From: Ottelia alismoides
Lineage: Eukaryota > Streptophyta > Magnoliopsida > Alismatales > Hydrocharitaceae
Direction: 5' to 3'
Length of the DNA: 64,000 bases
NCBI GenBank assembly: GCA_037367405.1
Contig: JAZKJV010000684.1
Span: 744,001-808,000, forward strand
The position numbers and the translations under genes were made by a program. Positions 37,842 through 48,944 of the stretch are shown one piece after another (position 1 is the stretch's first letter; each line of letters opens with the position of its first letter). The notes under the pieces are model-generated. The model did not search any database. It saw only the letters and a list, made by a program, of their open reading frames with translations, and was not told the origin of the DNA.

Positions 37842-39000
37842 ACCCCCGACTTCGTCTTCCATCTCCAGATGAATCCCGGTAACACCCCATTCATGTTTTC
37901 TTGCATTTTATTTAGTACATGCCCATCTTCTCATGCTTCTGGTCATTCCCATACCTTCACCGTTCTTCCATCATCCACACACACACTCCCATTTACTCTT
38001 CCTGTCTACAGATCCTCCTCTTACTCAATCCATTTCTTTTTCCTGCAAGGGAGAAGAACCCATTTAGGGATTCAACTTCACTGCATCCGACAACCCTCCG
38101 TTCACCCCTAAACAATCCCTATTGCTTCGGCTATTAGTCTAACCCCTGCAGGATCCGTGATACTTCATTGATTGGAATTTTGAGACAATCTTCGATCTGC
38201 TGCTCCACTTTCGACGAGGAGGAATCAACATGTTGATCCATCCACCTCTACAGTTTTTTCGACCTTCCACTGTCTTCACCGACCGTTCAAGAATCTTCTC
38301 CGACAATTACTCTTGCCTGAGGTGGACGAAGGAGGAGTAAGCACTTCATCGGAGCACAACCTTAACACCACTGCACGTGGAGGAGAGACATCCTCCATGA
38401 TGCATAGATACCATTGGATCTATCCTCATCGATGTTGATCCCACGGTCTAGAGCTTCCCCACACCTCGCTTAAAGCCGACCAACCTCGGTGGTCCTGATC
38501 ATGCGACAAAGTGATCACATCATTCCACATGACCCGAGCCTGCTAACGACCCGTGACAAAGCTACCTCACGCACCCCAGCACGTGCTGCCCTAGGAGATT
38601 TGTAGAAAAGTTGTCGGATTTCCTTATTCACATCTATACCCCTGCATGCCTTATATTTTGCAGATAAATCCCTGCGACTTTGTTTTATTGCTACTTAATC
38701 CATTTTGGACTGAATTGTGATGGTTTATGTATTGTTTAATTAAGTTTTATTTGTAAATATGCCCCTGAATTCATAGATAGTTTAATATCTTGAGCACCTG
38801 ATATTCAAATTTAATAAAATCAGTCTTGTTTTGGAATCCTCTATTCATGGTCTATATAATTATGGCATGTGTTTTCTGAATAAATGTGTAAATAAACTTC
38901 TATTTACAGAACAAAGTCCTTATTTTTCATGGTCAGATAATTGCCTTGAATTAGTCTTCCATCTCCAGGTTAACACCCCATTCGTGTTTTCTTGCATTTA
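37842..39000 (+). repeat. Tandem unit 1
   Basis: 1159 bp from CCCCCGACTTCGTCTTCCAT to the next copy of the same phrase at 39001. Uninterrupted. It contains GAAGAACCCATTTAGGG near 38053 and GCCCTAGGAGATTTGTAGAA near 38590, both present in units 2 and 3. Confidence 0.8.
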
Positions 39001-39065
39001 CCCCCGACTTCGTCTTCCATCTCCAGGTGAATCCCAGTAACACCCCATTCGTGTTTGCAACAATC

Positions 39066-42000
39066 GTGCGCTCGCAGGTAGGGACGGCTCGGTGGTTGCA
39101 GGGTCCCATGTCACGGTTGTGGAACATGCATTTGGCGATGGGTCGTGCTGTAGTGACTGGCACGGTATGGGGACCGAAGCAGGGACAGGGGACAGAGTGC
39201 AAAGAGCGTGTGTGGATCAGTTTGGCGTCGGACTTGCAAGCTCAGAAAAGAAATTCGCCAAAAGATATAGAAGGAGGCTTCGATCCCGTGCCGTTAAGGC
39301 GGAATCAAGAAACATCTCAGAGAAGAAGATTTCCGTAGTAGGGTTGGCATGGGTGGTCTCCATTGTGGGGTCTCAAAGTGGTTCCAAATGAATATACTCT
39401 CATGGAACGTAAGGGGTCTGTGTGACCCAGAGAAGAGGCGGGTCTTGGGGTCGAGGTTTGTTGAATGGGGCTGCGACATTGTCTTTCTGCAAGAAACCAA
39501 GTTGGAGAATTTGTCGTGTTTGGATTGGAAGTCCTTTGGGGTGGGGCCGCTGTTGGATTTTTGTACGGTTGGTGCAGAAGGTATTGCGGGGGAATGATCG
39601 TTGCTCGGAAGGGGGCATCTTTCGCATTGAGGGCGGAATCGAAAGGAGCACATGTTCTTACGGTCCTTTCGGAGTGCTGCCTGTCGGGTGTCGTTCTCGC
39701 GATGTCTTGCGTTCATGGACCGTGTCTACCGACGTCAAGAAACCAGTTGTGAGATGATCTCAGGGCGGCCCGGGAGAGGTTCCAAGGGGTTCCATGGTTT
39801 GTTGGTGGTGATTTTAATGTTACATTGTTCACCTCCGATAGATCAAGAATGGGGGGGGGCAGGATCAAGGGTCGGAGGACTTCCTTGATTTGGTGGATTC
39901 ACTGGAACTAGTGGTTATGGATGCGACAGGTTTGAAGTTCACTTGGAGGAGCACGGGATCCCGATCTCGACTGGATCGTTTCTTGGCTTCTCCGGCTTTG
40001 TTGGATGGCTTCCCTTTGGCTTTCATCTTTGGCCGTCCAGAACTCGTTCGGATCACAACCCCATCCTTTGGGACTCTGGAGAGCCCCCTATGGCGCGCGA
40101 CTTTTTTCGTTTTAAGAATGCTTGGTTAAGGGAGGACTCCTTTTGTGAGCTGGTAGAGATGTACTGGTCAAACACAATGGTGGAGGGTTCGACGGTCTCG
40201 AGATTTGCGCAGAAGTTGACGTCCCTAAGGGGATGCCTATGTGAATTCCAAAAGGCTAGGAGGGAGACCAGGCGTGCGGTCAGGGAGGAGGCGGAGCTGG
40301 TGGTTGGCGACCTCGACGCTTCAGAGGACTCTAGGCCTCTGACGGGGGAGGATCTGAGGCAGAGAGCGGAAGCACATAAGAAGATTTTCGAGGAAGACAA
40401 GAAGAGAGTCACCGAGTGGAAGCAGAGGTCCAGGCAGAGCGGGTGGTCGGCAACCTTGATGCTTTGGAGGACTCTGGTCCTCTGACGGGGGAGGATCTGA
40501 GGCAGAGAGCGGAAGCACAGAAGAAGATTTTCGAGGAAGACAAGAAGAGAGTCATCGAGTGGAAGCAGAGGTCCACGCAGAAGTGGCCGGCGGAGGGTGA
40601 TGCCAACACGACTTACTTCTACCGGATGGCTAGTGCTAGATGACGCGGAAAGGCCATAAGATCGATGGTGATTGATGGGGTCAGAATCGAGGGCAACGGA
40701 GATATAGGAAGGGCTTCGGTGGACTACTTCTGTGGCCTCTCTTCCAGAGGGGACAACATGCAGTGACGGTGGACTGGTTTGGGGGCGGCGCGGCTCTCTG
40801 ATTCACAGGGCGTCCAACCTTACCCGGGAGGTGTCCTTGGAGGAGGTGGAGGCGGCGGTTCAGGACCTCAATGGCGATGGGGCTCCGGGTCCGGATAGTT
40901 CCATGTCTCCTTCTACAGGGAATTCTGGGGACTGGTGAAGGGGGAGTTTCTTGAGGTTGTAAGGGAGTGTTGTCTTTGCAATGCGGGGTTTGAGCGTGTG
41001 AATAAGGCGTTGCTGGTCCTTATCCCCAAAAGGGAGGGTGCGGATAGAATTGAAGATTTTAGGCCAATTGCGGTCTCAAATGCGCTCTACTTGATCGTGG
41101 CCAAGGTTTTTGCAACAAGATTGACCAAGGTGCTTGATGTCATTATCTCCCCATCCCAGTCGGTGTTTGTTCCGGGGAGATAGATTGCGGACTGCTTGGT
41201 GATTGCGTCAGAAATTCTTACCGATTGGAAGAGATGTGCTAGAAAGGCCCTGTTATGGAAGGTGGACTTCGCGAAGGCATATGATACGATTGATTGGCAT
41301 TTCCTCTGGATGGCTATGCATAGGAGAGGTTTCCCTCCCCTTTGGATTTCGTGGATGAAGCGTTGCATGACTACCGCTTCCATGACGGTGCTCATCAATG
41401 GACGGTCTGAGGGGGCTTTTTTCAACCCCAGAGGGGGGTGAGACAGGGCTTCCCACTGGCCCCTCTATTATTTATCTTGGCTTTCTGACGTACTTGCATG
41501 CATGGTGGACCGTGTTCAGAGCAACGACGTCACTAGAGGTTATTCCAAGGATGAGCTGAGGGTCCCTCTAATTCAGTATGCCGATGACACCATGTTTTTC
41601 ATCGAGGGGGTACTAACGAGGCCTATGGTATGTCGACTACTCTGGAGATTTTCAGTGAGATGTCGGGCTTGGTCCAGAATCACAACAAGTCTAAGGTGGT
41701 GACGTTTTCTATGGATGATGAGGAAGCGGCCCGATGTGGGCATCTGCTGGGTACGGTATGTACGGGGCTCCCGATCCACTATCTTGGGATCCCTCTGTCT
41801 GCGGGCAGAACTGGGAGGGCTGATTGGCTGCCCTTGGTGGAGAAGTTAGAGAAGCGGCTTGCGGGATGGAAATCCACGGTTCTTTCCAAGGGCGGGCGTA
41901 TTGTTCTTCTGAAGGCCATTTTGGCAGCTATACCAGTTTACCTCTCCTCCACAAGGCTCCTACCGAATGGGATTATGAGGAGTCTTGAGAGTTTGATGCG

Positions 42001-43190
42001 CCGATTCCTGTGGGAGAAGAACGTAAGTGACTCCACGGGCATTCCTCTCGTCAACTGGAACATTATCACGCTGCCGAAGGGAGGGGTGGGCTCAGGGTCA
42101 AGAAGTTGGAGCTGCTGAATGAGGCTTTACTGCTCAAGTGGGTGGCCAGGGTATGGGGGGGATGGTACCAACCTTTGCTCAACCATTCTTCGTCGGATAT
42201 ATGTCCCCAGTGGGGCTGTGCCAGGGGCGTGTGACAGGGGGATGAGACCTTCGCCCTTATGGAAGGGCGTTTCGTCGATGGATCCAAGGTTCCGTGAACT
42301 TTTCAGGCTGGTACTGGGGGCTGGGGCGATCTTCGTCTTTTGGAGAGACGACTGGACGGATGGGGGTTGTCTTTGTGACCGCTTCCCCAGATTGTTTGCT
42401 TTCGCTACGGATCCAGAGGCGAGGGTGGCTGACTACTGGACGGACAGGAATTGGATACCTCTTTTTCGGTCCAACTTCTCTGACTAGCGGTTAGAGGAGT
42501 TTCTATGCTTGTTGGAGTCGCTTCGGGAGATGTCGGGCGCTTCACAGGGGCGGGACCATTGGACCTGGCGCAATGGGAGCTTCTCAGTGAGAAAAACATA
42601 CGTTGCAATATGCCGGCCGCCGCCTTCCTTTTCACCGGAGATGGTGAGGGACTGCTGATTCATTTAGGGGCTTGGGTTTCTGGAGAGGATTGACTTTTTC
42701 ATGTGGTTGTTTCGAAGGGAGCGTCTCATGACGCGGGAGAGATGCTCAAGGCTCCTGGGATCGGTGTCTGACAGGTGCCTCCTCTGTGGTCTGGAGATAT
42801 AGTCCATGGGCCATCTCTTCTTTAGATGTACTGCTACGAGGACGATTTGGGCCAATGCAGATCTGGAATGGGTAAATACGGATAACGATGCCTCCTTCTG
42901 CGGGTGCCTGGTGGCGGCCAAGCACCGTCCACGTAGGGAATTGCTTCACCTGATAGCTGTGTTGTGGGTGCTTTGGTTGGCCAGGAATGCGTTGGTTTTC
43001 TCTGGGCAAAGGTTTTATATAGAAAATGTATACGGTCAGGTGTCGTGTCTGGAGTCTTGGCTGTAAGCGGGGCTTCCTCTTTTGATATCCTTGTAATCTC
43101 TTGTTGCTTTTCTTCTTTTTTTATAATTTCTTAATAAATTTCTGGGGTGAACACCTTTGAGTGTGTCCCCCTTCTTTGGCCTAAAAAAAA
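39066..43190 (+). mobile_element. 5'-truncated L1-type LINE inserted in tandem unit 2
   Basis: The left edge follows CAACAATC and the right edge is an A-run followed by TCTTCTCATG; unit 3 has CAACAATCTTCTCATG uninterrupted, so both edges are fixed and a short AATC duplication is possible. Inside are a spacer (39070-39380), an endonuclease, a reverse transcriptase and a C-terminal zinc region. ORF1 is missing, as expected for 5' truncation. AATAAA lies near 43133. Confidence 0.85.
39388..43066 (+). pseudogene. LINE ORF2: endonuclease, reverse transcriptase, zf-RVT; broken
   Basis: The endonuclease starts at MNILSWNVRGL (39388) with the QETK catalytic Glu near 39493, VGGDFNVT near 39800, SRLDRFL near 39960 and SDHNPIL near 40050. 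Reverse transcriptase: VLIPKREGADRIEDFRPIA near 41015-41070, VDFAKAYDTIDWHFLW near 41260-41310, IQYADDTMFF at 41570-41600 (catalytic YADD intact), HYLGIPLS near 41780. The C-terminal zinc part reads CLLCGLE near 42780 and GHLFFRC near 42806. Breaks include frameshifts after 39597 and near 40480, a TAG after FVPGR at 41181 and stops around 41460-41560. A 143 bp tandem duplication at 40290-40575 shifts the frame. Not functional as it stands. Confidence 0.85.
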
Positions 43191-43875
43191 TCTTCTCATG
43201 CATCTGATCATTCATATACCTCCACCGTTCTTTCGTCATCCACGCGCACACTCTCGTTTACTTATAGAGATCCTCCTCTTACTCAATCCATTTCTTTTTC
43301 CTGCAAGGGAGAAGAACTCATTTAGGGATTCATCTTCACCGCATCGACAACCCTCCGTTCACCCCTAAACAACCCCCATTTGCTTTGGCTATTAGTTTAA
43401 CCCCTGCAGGTTCCATGATACATCATTGATCGGAATTTCGAGACAATCTTCGTCTGTTGCTCCGCCTCCGACAATGAGGAATCAACATGTTGATCCATCC
43501 ATCGTTGCACTTTCTTCGACCTTCCACCGTCTTCACCGACCGTTCAGAATCTTCTCCGACCATTACTTTGGCTTGAGGAGGATGGAGGAAGAGCAAGCAC
43601 TTCACCGGAGCGCAACCTTAGCACCACAACACGCAGAGGAGAGACATCCTCCAAGACACATAGATACCATTGGATCTATCCTCATCGATCTTAATCCTAC
43701 GGTCCAGAGCATCCCCGCACATCGCTCCAAGCCAACCAGCCTCGGTGGTCCCAATCATCTGACAAAGTGATCGCACCATTCCACGTGACTCGAGCCTGCC
43801 CACGACCTAAGCCTCATGACGAAGCTACCTCACGCACCCCAACATGTGCTGCCCTAGGAGATTTGTAGAAAAGTT

Positions 43876-44029
43876 TGTTAGAAGAAAGAAGTCTTCGATA
43901 TGATTAAAGAAAAAACCCTAGGCTCTCTTATATAGGGAGAGACCTAAAAGGTATATTACAAAGAAGTCTAAATAAGAAAAGAAATAACAACTGGATACAT
44001 AGAATAATAATAGTGAAACTATCTCTACA
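43876..44029 (-). repeat. 3' LTR of element M
   Basis: On minus it starts TGTAGAGATAG and ends TTCTTCTAACA. The pol stop codon TAG is made from its second to fourth base region (44025-44027). It is preceded on minus by the purine tract CGAGGGGGAG at 44030-44039. Confidence 0.95.
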
Positions 44030-47000
44030 CTCCCCCTCGAGGTGGAGCATAGATGTCTATCATGCTCAGCTTGGATGAATATTTCTGAAAGGGTCCTCTG
44101 AGCAGTGGCTTGGTGAACACATCTGCAGTCTGATCTCCTGAGCTCACGTGTGTAGTAGATATCAACCCTCTCTGGATCAGATCCCTAGTATAATGACAGT
44201 CAACTTCAATATGCTTGGTCCTTTCATGGAAGGCTGAATTATTGGCAATGAACAATGCTGCCTGATTGTCACATTGAAGCTTCATAGGTAGGGGCACCGC
44301 TACACATAGATCTTCTAGTACTGAATGAACCCACATCATTTCCGTGCTGACTTGAGCCATGGCCCTATATTCGAATTCAGCACTGGACCTTGCCACAACA
44401 ATTTGTTTCTTGCTTTTCCAAGAAACCAAAGAGTCTCCAACAAAGACTGCATACCCTGAGGTTGATTTCCGATCCTTCGGACATCCTGCATAATCTGCAT
44501 CTGCACATGCTGAGATGGATAAGTCTGTGCCCTTTCTGAATAGCAGCCCTGACCCTGGAGAAGACTTCAGATACCTCAGTATCATGTGTATCGCATCCAT
44601 GTGAACCTGTCTTGGCTGCTCCATAAATTGACTCACCCTGCTAACTGCAAATTGAATGTCTGGGCGAGTTATGGTAATGTAGAGGAGTTTTCCCACCATT
44701 TCTCTATATCTCCTCTTATCTACTTCATCAGTATCACCATCATACAACCTCACGCTGGGATCCATGGGAATACTTGATGGTTTGCAACCATCCATGCCAG
44801 TCTCAGTCAGGAAGTCTGTAATGTACTTCCGTTGGGTCATTACCAAACCCTGTGCATTCCTTGCAAATTCCAACCCCAGAAAGTATCTCAGAGTCCCAAG
44901 GTCCTTTGTAACAAACTGACGGCCAAGAAATGCCTTCGCCCTCTCTATGCCCTGAGCATCATCTCTTGTAACCAGGATATCATCTACATAAACCATAATA
45001 ACAACCGTACCTGCCGATGACTTCTGGACAAACAATGAGTGATCGACATTTGACCTCTTGAACCCTTGTTGCTCAATCAGACTGGACAACTTCTGGAAAC
45101 ATGCTCTCGGACTCTGTTTGAGGCCATATATAGCCTTGTGAAGTCTACAGACCATATGCTTCTCCCCCTCAGCAGTGAACCCAGGTGGCTGCTGCATGTA
45201 GACTTCCTCCTGTAAGTCCCCATATAAAAAGGCATTCTTGACATCTAATTGAGATATATTCCAATCACGGACCACAACAACTGATAAAAGGATACGAAGA
45301 GTAGAGTGTCTTGCCACTGGAGAGAATGTATCCATGTAGTCCACACCGTAGGTTTGTGTAAACCCACGGGCGGCCAAGCGTGCTTTGTACCTATCCAACG
45401 TGCCATCTGCATGATATTTGACTGTGAAGACCCATTTACAGCTCACAACTGAGGCATCAGAAGGTGCAGGGACCAAAGACCATGTACCACGAGACTGTAG
45501 GGCCCTCATCTCCTCTTCCATTGCTAATCTCCAGCAATCCTGCTGCAAAGCGTCCTGGTATGTCCGTGGTATATCCACAGAAGACAAGGCTATGGCAAAC
45601 TTTTGAAAATCACCAGTAAGACGGTGAAAGGATACCTGTGACGCAAATGGATAAGAGGCACATTGCCTCTTCTGCTTCCGAATGGCAATCGGGACATCAA
45701 GATCTCCATCTGGCGTACTGGATGGGCTAGTATCTGCCTGTACTGAAGGATCCTGCACATGTACTAAACTTGACCCGTCAGTAGTAATGCCATCTGAACA
45801 TACCTGAGGCGTGGTGATTGGCTGGTGTGTAGTCTGAGCAGGACCTGACCGGCGTGTATAGAATTTGGGTAACGGTGATATGGTAGGCCGTGGAATGGGT
45901 GGAGGTGGAGGTGGAGGTGGTGGTACTGGCGTGGAGACGGGTACAAACGATGACTCAGGAGTACTCAATGTAGGTGGTGGAGGAACATAGATATCATCAG
46001 TGGTAGTGGATGTCACCATTCTGTCACCCGCAGGAGAAAAATACATGACCGACTCAAAGAACGTGACATCAGCACTCACAAAGTACCGCTGAGTCACAGG
46101 ATCATAACACCGGTAACCCTTTTGAGTTCTGGAATAACCAACAAAAACGCACTTGACTGCTCTAGGAGAGAGTTTGTCAAGTCCGGGAGATAGACGATGA
46201 ACGAAAGCCACAGTACCAAAAACACGTGGAGTCAGTGAGAATAACTCCTTGTCTGGGAAAATAAGAGAAATAGGTATCTTATCACCAAGAACTGAGGATG
46301 GCATTCGGTTAACCAGATAACATGCAGTAAGAACAGCATCGCCCCAGAATGAAATAGGAGCACAACTCTGAATCAACAATGTTCGGGTAATATCCAAGAG
46401 GTGGCGATGCTTTCTTTCCGCCACACCATTCTGTTGTGAGGTATACGCACAGGTGGTGTGATGAATAATTCCCTTTGATGAAAGGAATAGAGAAAGTGAA
46501 CGTGTACAGAATTCAAGTGCATTATCCGTCCGAACATATTTGACAGAGGTAGAAAAAACATTGTGCACTTCATTAAGCAAGTTCTTGATCACATCTCCTG
46601 CTTCAGATTTATTTTTCAAAAGAAAAACCCATGACACACGCGAGTAATCATCCACTACCACAAGATAAAACCTGTGCCCCTGATGATCAGGAACACGACT
46701 CGGACCCCATATATCAACATGTAACAACTCAAAAGGGGAGCTACTGCTCCGACTCGGACGACGTGGGAAGCTCGACCTGTGATGCTTTCCCAGCTGACAC
46801 GCTTCGCATCGGAAAGACGAACTAGGAGGGATCTGAGGCAGAAGATGACGCATTTTCTGGAGCGGAAGATGACCAAAACGGAGATGCCAAATGTACGGTG
46901 AGATTGGTCCAGCAGAAAGAGATGAGGCGCCAGCATAGGAGTCCCGAACCAGTCGATATAAACCATTCTGCTCAGAGCCACAGCCAATCACCTTGCCCGT

Positions 47001-47129
47001 GAGTATGTCCTGAAAAATAAGAGAAGACGGGTCAAATATAGCACGACAATTCAAATCCTTCGTAATCTGACTAATAGATAGCAAATTCATTGAGAACTCA
47101 GGAGCATGTAGAACATTCTGTAGCTGCAT
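44025..47129 (-). CDS. Element M pol: integrase, reverse transcriptase, RNase H (1034 codons)
   Basis: One open frame. Residues about 1-80 hold LHAPEFSMNLLSISQ; about 80-115 hold YIWHLRFGHLPLQKM and a CEACQLGKHH pair, the HHCC zinc site. Integrase: HVDIWGP near 138, VRTDNALEF near 201 and NGVAERKHRH near 236 give the DDE triad; VKCVFVGYSRTQKGYRCYDP follows. A proline-rich linker lies near 375-420. Reverse transcriptase runs from CKWVFTVK near 570, with LDVKNAFLYGDLQEEVYM and MVYVDDILVT near 712 (catalytic YVDD). RNase H includes ADADYAGCPKDRKSTSGY and SSAEFEYRAMA, ending HVSSGDQTADVFTKPLLRG. All key residues are present. It would integrate and copy element RNA in virus-like particles, but it is cut off from gag by a stop and needs helper gag. 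Confidence 0.95.
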   Translation of the reverse strand: MQLQNVLHAPEFSMNLLSISQITKDLNCRAIFDPSSLIFQDILTGKVIGCGSEQNGLYRLVRDSYAGASSLSAGPISPYIWHLRFGHLPLQKMRHLLPQIPPSSSFRCEACQLGKHHRSSFPRRPSRSSSSPFELLHVDIWGPSRVPDHQGHRFYLVVVDDYSRVSWVFLLKNKSEAGDVIKNLLNEVHNVFSTSVKYVRTDNALEFCTRSLSLFLSSKGIIHHTTCAYTSQQNGVAERKHRHLLDITRTLLIQSCAPISFWGDAVLTACYLVNRMPSSVLGDKIPISLIFPDKELFSLTPRVFGTVAFVHRLSPGLDKLSPRAVKCVFVGYSRTQKGYRCYDPVTQRYFVSADVTFFESVMYFSPAGDRMVTSTTTDDIYVPPPPTLSTPESSFVPVSTPVPPPPPPPPPIPRPTISPLPKFYTRRSGPAQTTHQPITTPQVCSDGITTDGSSLVHVQDPSVQADTSPSSTPDGDLDVPIAIRKQKRQCASYPFASQVSFHRLTGDFQKFAIALSSVDIPRTYQDALQQDCWRLAMEEEMRALQSRGTWSLVPAPSDASVVSCKWVFTVKYHADGTLDRYKARLAARGFTQTYGVDYMDTFSPVARHSTLRILLSVVVVRDWNISQLDVKNAFLYGDLQEEVYMQQPPGFTAEGEKHMVCRLHKAIYGLKQSPRACFQKLSSLIEQQGFKRSNVDHSLFVQKSSAGTVVIMVYVDDILVTRDDAQGIERAKAFLGRQFVTKDLGTLRYFLGLEFARNAQGLVMTQRKYITDFLTETGMDGCKPSSIPMDPSVRLYDGDTDEVDKRRYREMVGKLLYITITRPDIQFAVSRVSQFMEQPRQVHMDAIHMILRYLKSSPGSGLLFRKGTDLSISACADADYAGCPKDRKSTSGYAVFVGDSLVSWKSKKQIVVARSSAEFEYRAMAQVSTEMMWVHSVLEDLCVAVPLPMKLQCDNQAALFIANNSAFHERTKHIEVDCHYTRDLIQRGLISTTHVSSGDQTADVFTKPLLRGPFQKYSSKLSMIDIYAPPRGGV

Positions 47130-47153
47130 AGTGGAGGATAGAAAAACCTCCCC

Positions 47154-47975
47154 CTATCCAACCAGAGAAATATCTCTGTAGGCTTGTAATCTGCCTCGAT
47201 CTCGACAGAGATGATGCGTGGCTCCAGAATCTATAACCCAGTCAGATATATAATGCGATGTAGTGAATGCAAGAGATCTACCTGAGGTGCTCGCAGCGGC
47301 AGATGAACTGGCAGAGGCAGTGGCGGCAATATCTGAGGAGCCACCAGACACATCACCAGATGACTGTGGCATGATATCCCGGAGACGGGCCACAAGCTCA
47401 TCAAATCGACTATCAGCAGTAGAGGATATTGGAGACTGAGAATGCTCTGCAACACGTGCCGAGGCTGGGAATCCATGCTTAGAATAGCATGTGTCCTCTG
47501 AGTGTCCTGTGCGGTGGCAATAAGAACATGTCTGACTGAAGCGGCCTCTTCCTTGAGGTCCACGGCCACGTCCACGACCACGTCCAGAAAACGGTCCACC
47601 TCTCCCACGCGAAGCTGCCATCGCAGATGGGGGTGGAATAGAGGGGTTGGAGGAAACTGGAATGCGACTGAGCCTCCTGTAGACATCCTCCACTGGAGGA
47701 ATTACTGCATCTGCTAGAATCTGTGACCGTGCAGCATCATATTCAGGATCGAGAGCTGCAAGTAGAACGCCCACCATGGTGGCGTTCCGAAACGTCTTCT
47801 GCTGCTCCGGAGTAGCAGTAAGAGGAATAGTACTGTATAGCTTCTCGAACATCCCTCTCAGGGATGTATATAGAGAGTGAAGAGGTCGGCCGGCCTGCTT
47901 CATTGTAAAGATGTCATGTTGAAGCTGCAACATCTTGGTCTCGTTTCGCACCTGCGAATACGTACTACGTAGCAG
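47154..47975 (-). CDS. Element M gag C-terminal part and protease
   Basis: After the frameshift the frame continues YSQVRNETKMLQLQHDIF through ATMVGVLLAALDPEYDAARS to an RGRGG-rich nucleic-acid-binding stretch, the zinc knuckle CSYCHRTGHSEDTC (CX2CX4HX4C), and the retropepsin motif DWVIDSGATHHLC with the DSG active site. It ends at a TAG (47154-47156). The next eight codons lead in the same frame into the pol frame. Compared with C2 (32085-32185), about 15-20 codons between the protease and LHAPEF are missing here, so a small deletion accompanies the stop. Confidence 0.85.
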   Translation of the reverse strand: MLRSTYSQVRNETKMLQLQHDIFTMKQAGRPLHSLYTSLRGMFEKLYSTIPLTATPEQQKTFRNATMVGVLLAALDPEYDAARSQILADAVIPPVEDVYRRLSRIPVSSNPSIPPPSAMAASRGRGGPFSGRGRGRGRGPQGRGRFSQTCSYCHRTGHSEDTCYSKHGFPASARVAEHSQSPISSTADSRFDELVARLRDIMPQSSGDVSGGSSDIAATASASSSAAASTSGRSLAFTTSHYISDWVIDSGATHHLCRDRGRLQAYRDISLVG

Positions 47976-48273
47976 CAAGGATGTCCCACATCGCCTTAGC
48001 AGTGGGCTGATGGAGGACATCGTTCGCGATCTCCATCGACAATGTACCAGACAACCAGACTTTCGCATAAGCGTCATCAGCCTCCCATGAGGCATAGATC
48101 CCTGTCTTCTCCGCAGGCTCATCGTCGGTAAGAATGTGTTTCTTACCATTTGATTTCATGAGACTCATGAACTGTATAGCCCATAGCTCATAATTAGACC
48201 CGTCCATCTTGACTATTGGCGCAGGACCTTTGAATGCGCCGGTGGAGGGCAAATCGACTTTCGATTCTGACAT
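47965..48273 (-). CDS. Element M gag, N-terminal part
   Basis: Starts MSESKVDLPSTGAFKG and includes KMDGSNYELWAIQFMSLMKS, the conserved copia gag N-terminal block, then ASWEADDAYAKVWLSG and TAKAMWDILAAT before a TAG. Gag forms the particle in which copia RNA is copied. The stop at 47965-47967 is created by a 7 bp near-tandem duplication (ACGTAGT/ACGTATT, about 47959-47972); the same reading continues in another frame as TYSQVRNETK. The start at 48273 is chosen because it precedes the conserved block and has no in-frame alternative downstream that keeps it. Confidence 0.85.
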   Translation of the reverse strand: MSESKVDLPSTGAFKGPAPIVKMDGSNYELWAIQFMSLMKSNGKKHILTDDEPAEKTGIYASWEADDAYAKVWLSGTLSMEIANDVLHQPTAKAMWDILAAT

Positions 48274-48479
48274 ACTGCTGCTCGGAGAAGACGAAGGGAA
48301 AAATAGACACGTTGATGAACGTCTACACCAACTTCATCGGATTTGAGTACGTGTGTAGACTTTTACGCACTCAAATCCATAAACCGGAGGAGGAGGGGTC
48401 TAGGGCACGCCTTCAAGAAGGCTTACAACCCTTGAATCGCCTCGAGAGCGCTGTTTATGAACTGTTGGAGGCCAGAGGA

Positions 48480-48725
48480 TGGCCTACAACAGCGAGGGGA
48501 GCGCCGCTAGAAGCCGCAGGAGCGGCTGGGGACCTGTGAAGCGGCTGAAGGCCGCTGGCGAGGCGCCTGGGGCCGCTGGTGAGCGGCTGGAGGCGGCTGG
48601 CAGCCGCTGGAGGGGGCGGCGGGAGCCGCTGGTGGGTCGGCGAAGGCCGCTGGCGGCTGGGGGCCGCTGGGGTCGGCGACTGAGAGCGCTGGGAGGTGAC
48701 GCCGGGCGCCGCTGGCTGCTAGAAG
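48480..48725 (-). repeat. GC-rich GCCGCTGG repeats in the M leader
   Basis: The motif GCCGCTGG or close variants (GCGGCTGG, GAGCGGCTG) occurs more than a dozen times at irregular spacing between primer site and gag. No protein is suggested. The corresponding leader of C2 lacks this array. Confidence 0.7.
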
Positions 48726-48775
48726 AGAGAAAGAGGGAGGGGCGGCAGGTGGGGAAGGGAGGGAAGAGCCCTAGG

Positions 48776-48790
48776 GCGGCTCTGATACCA
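48776..48790 (-). other. Primer-binding site of element M
   Basis: The minus strand reads TGGTATCAGAGCCGC directly after the LTR end; the first 12 bases match the initiator tRNA-Met complement exactly. Confidence 0.9.
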
Positions 48791-48944
48791 TGTTAGAAGA
48801 AAGAAGTCTTCGATATGATTAAAGAAAAAACCCTAGGCTCTCTTATATAGGGAGAGAGCTAAAGGGTAAATTACAAAGAAGTCTAAATAAGAAAAGAAAT
48901 AACAACTGGATACATAGAATAATAATAGTGAAACTATCTCTACA
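48791..48944 (-). repeat. 5' LTR of element M
   Basis: 154 bp, three substitutions from the 3' LTR, all within about 20 bases. It carries the TATA box. Confidence 0.95.
48842..48849 (-). promoter_or_regulatory. TATA box of element M 5' LTR
   Basis: TATATAAG on minus, conserved in both LTRs of M (also 43927-43934) and in the C2 LTR near 29685. It is intact. Confidence 0.6.

Larger units (their letters stand above)
43876..48944 (-). mobile_element. Element M: nearly complete young Ty1-copia element
   Basis: 154 bp LTRs at 43876-44029 and 48791-48944 differ at three positions. AAGTT is duplicated on both sides (43871-43875 and 48945-48949). On minus the order is 5' LTR, primer site, GC-rich leader, gag, protease, integrase, reverse transcriptase, RNase H, polypurine tract, 3' LTR. 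Short LTRs and gag-PR-INT-RT-RH order fit compact plant copia lineages; the lineage is not assigned. It sits inside tandem unit 2 and is the youngest element in the window by LTR identity. Confidence 0.95.
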
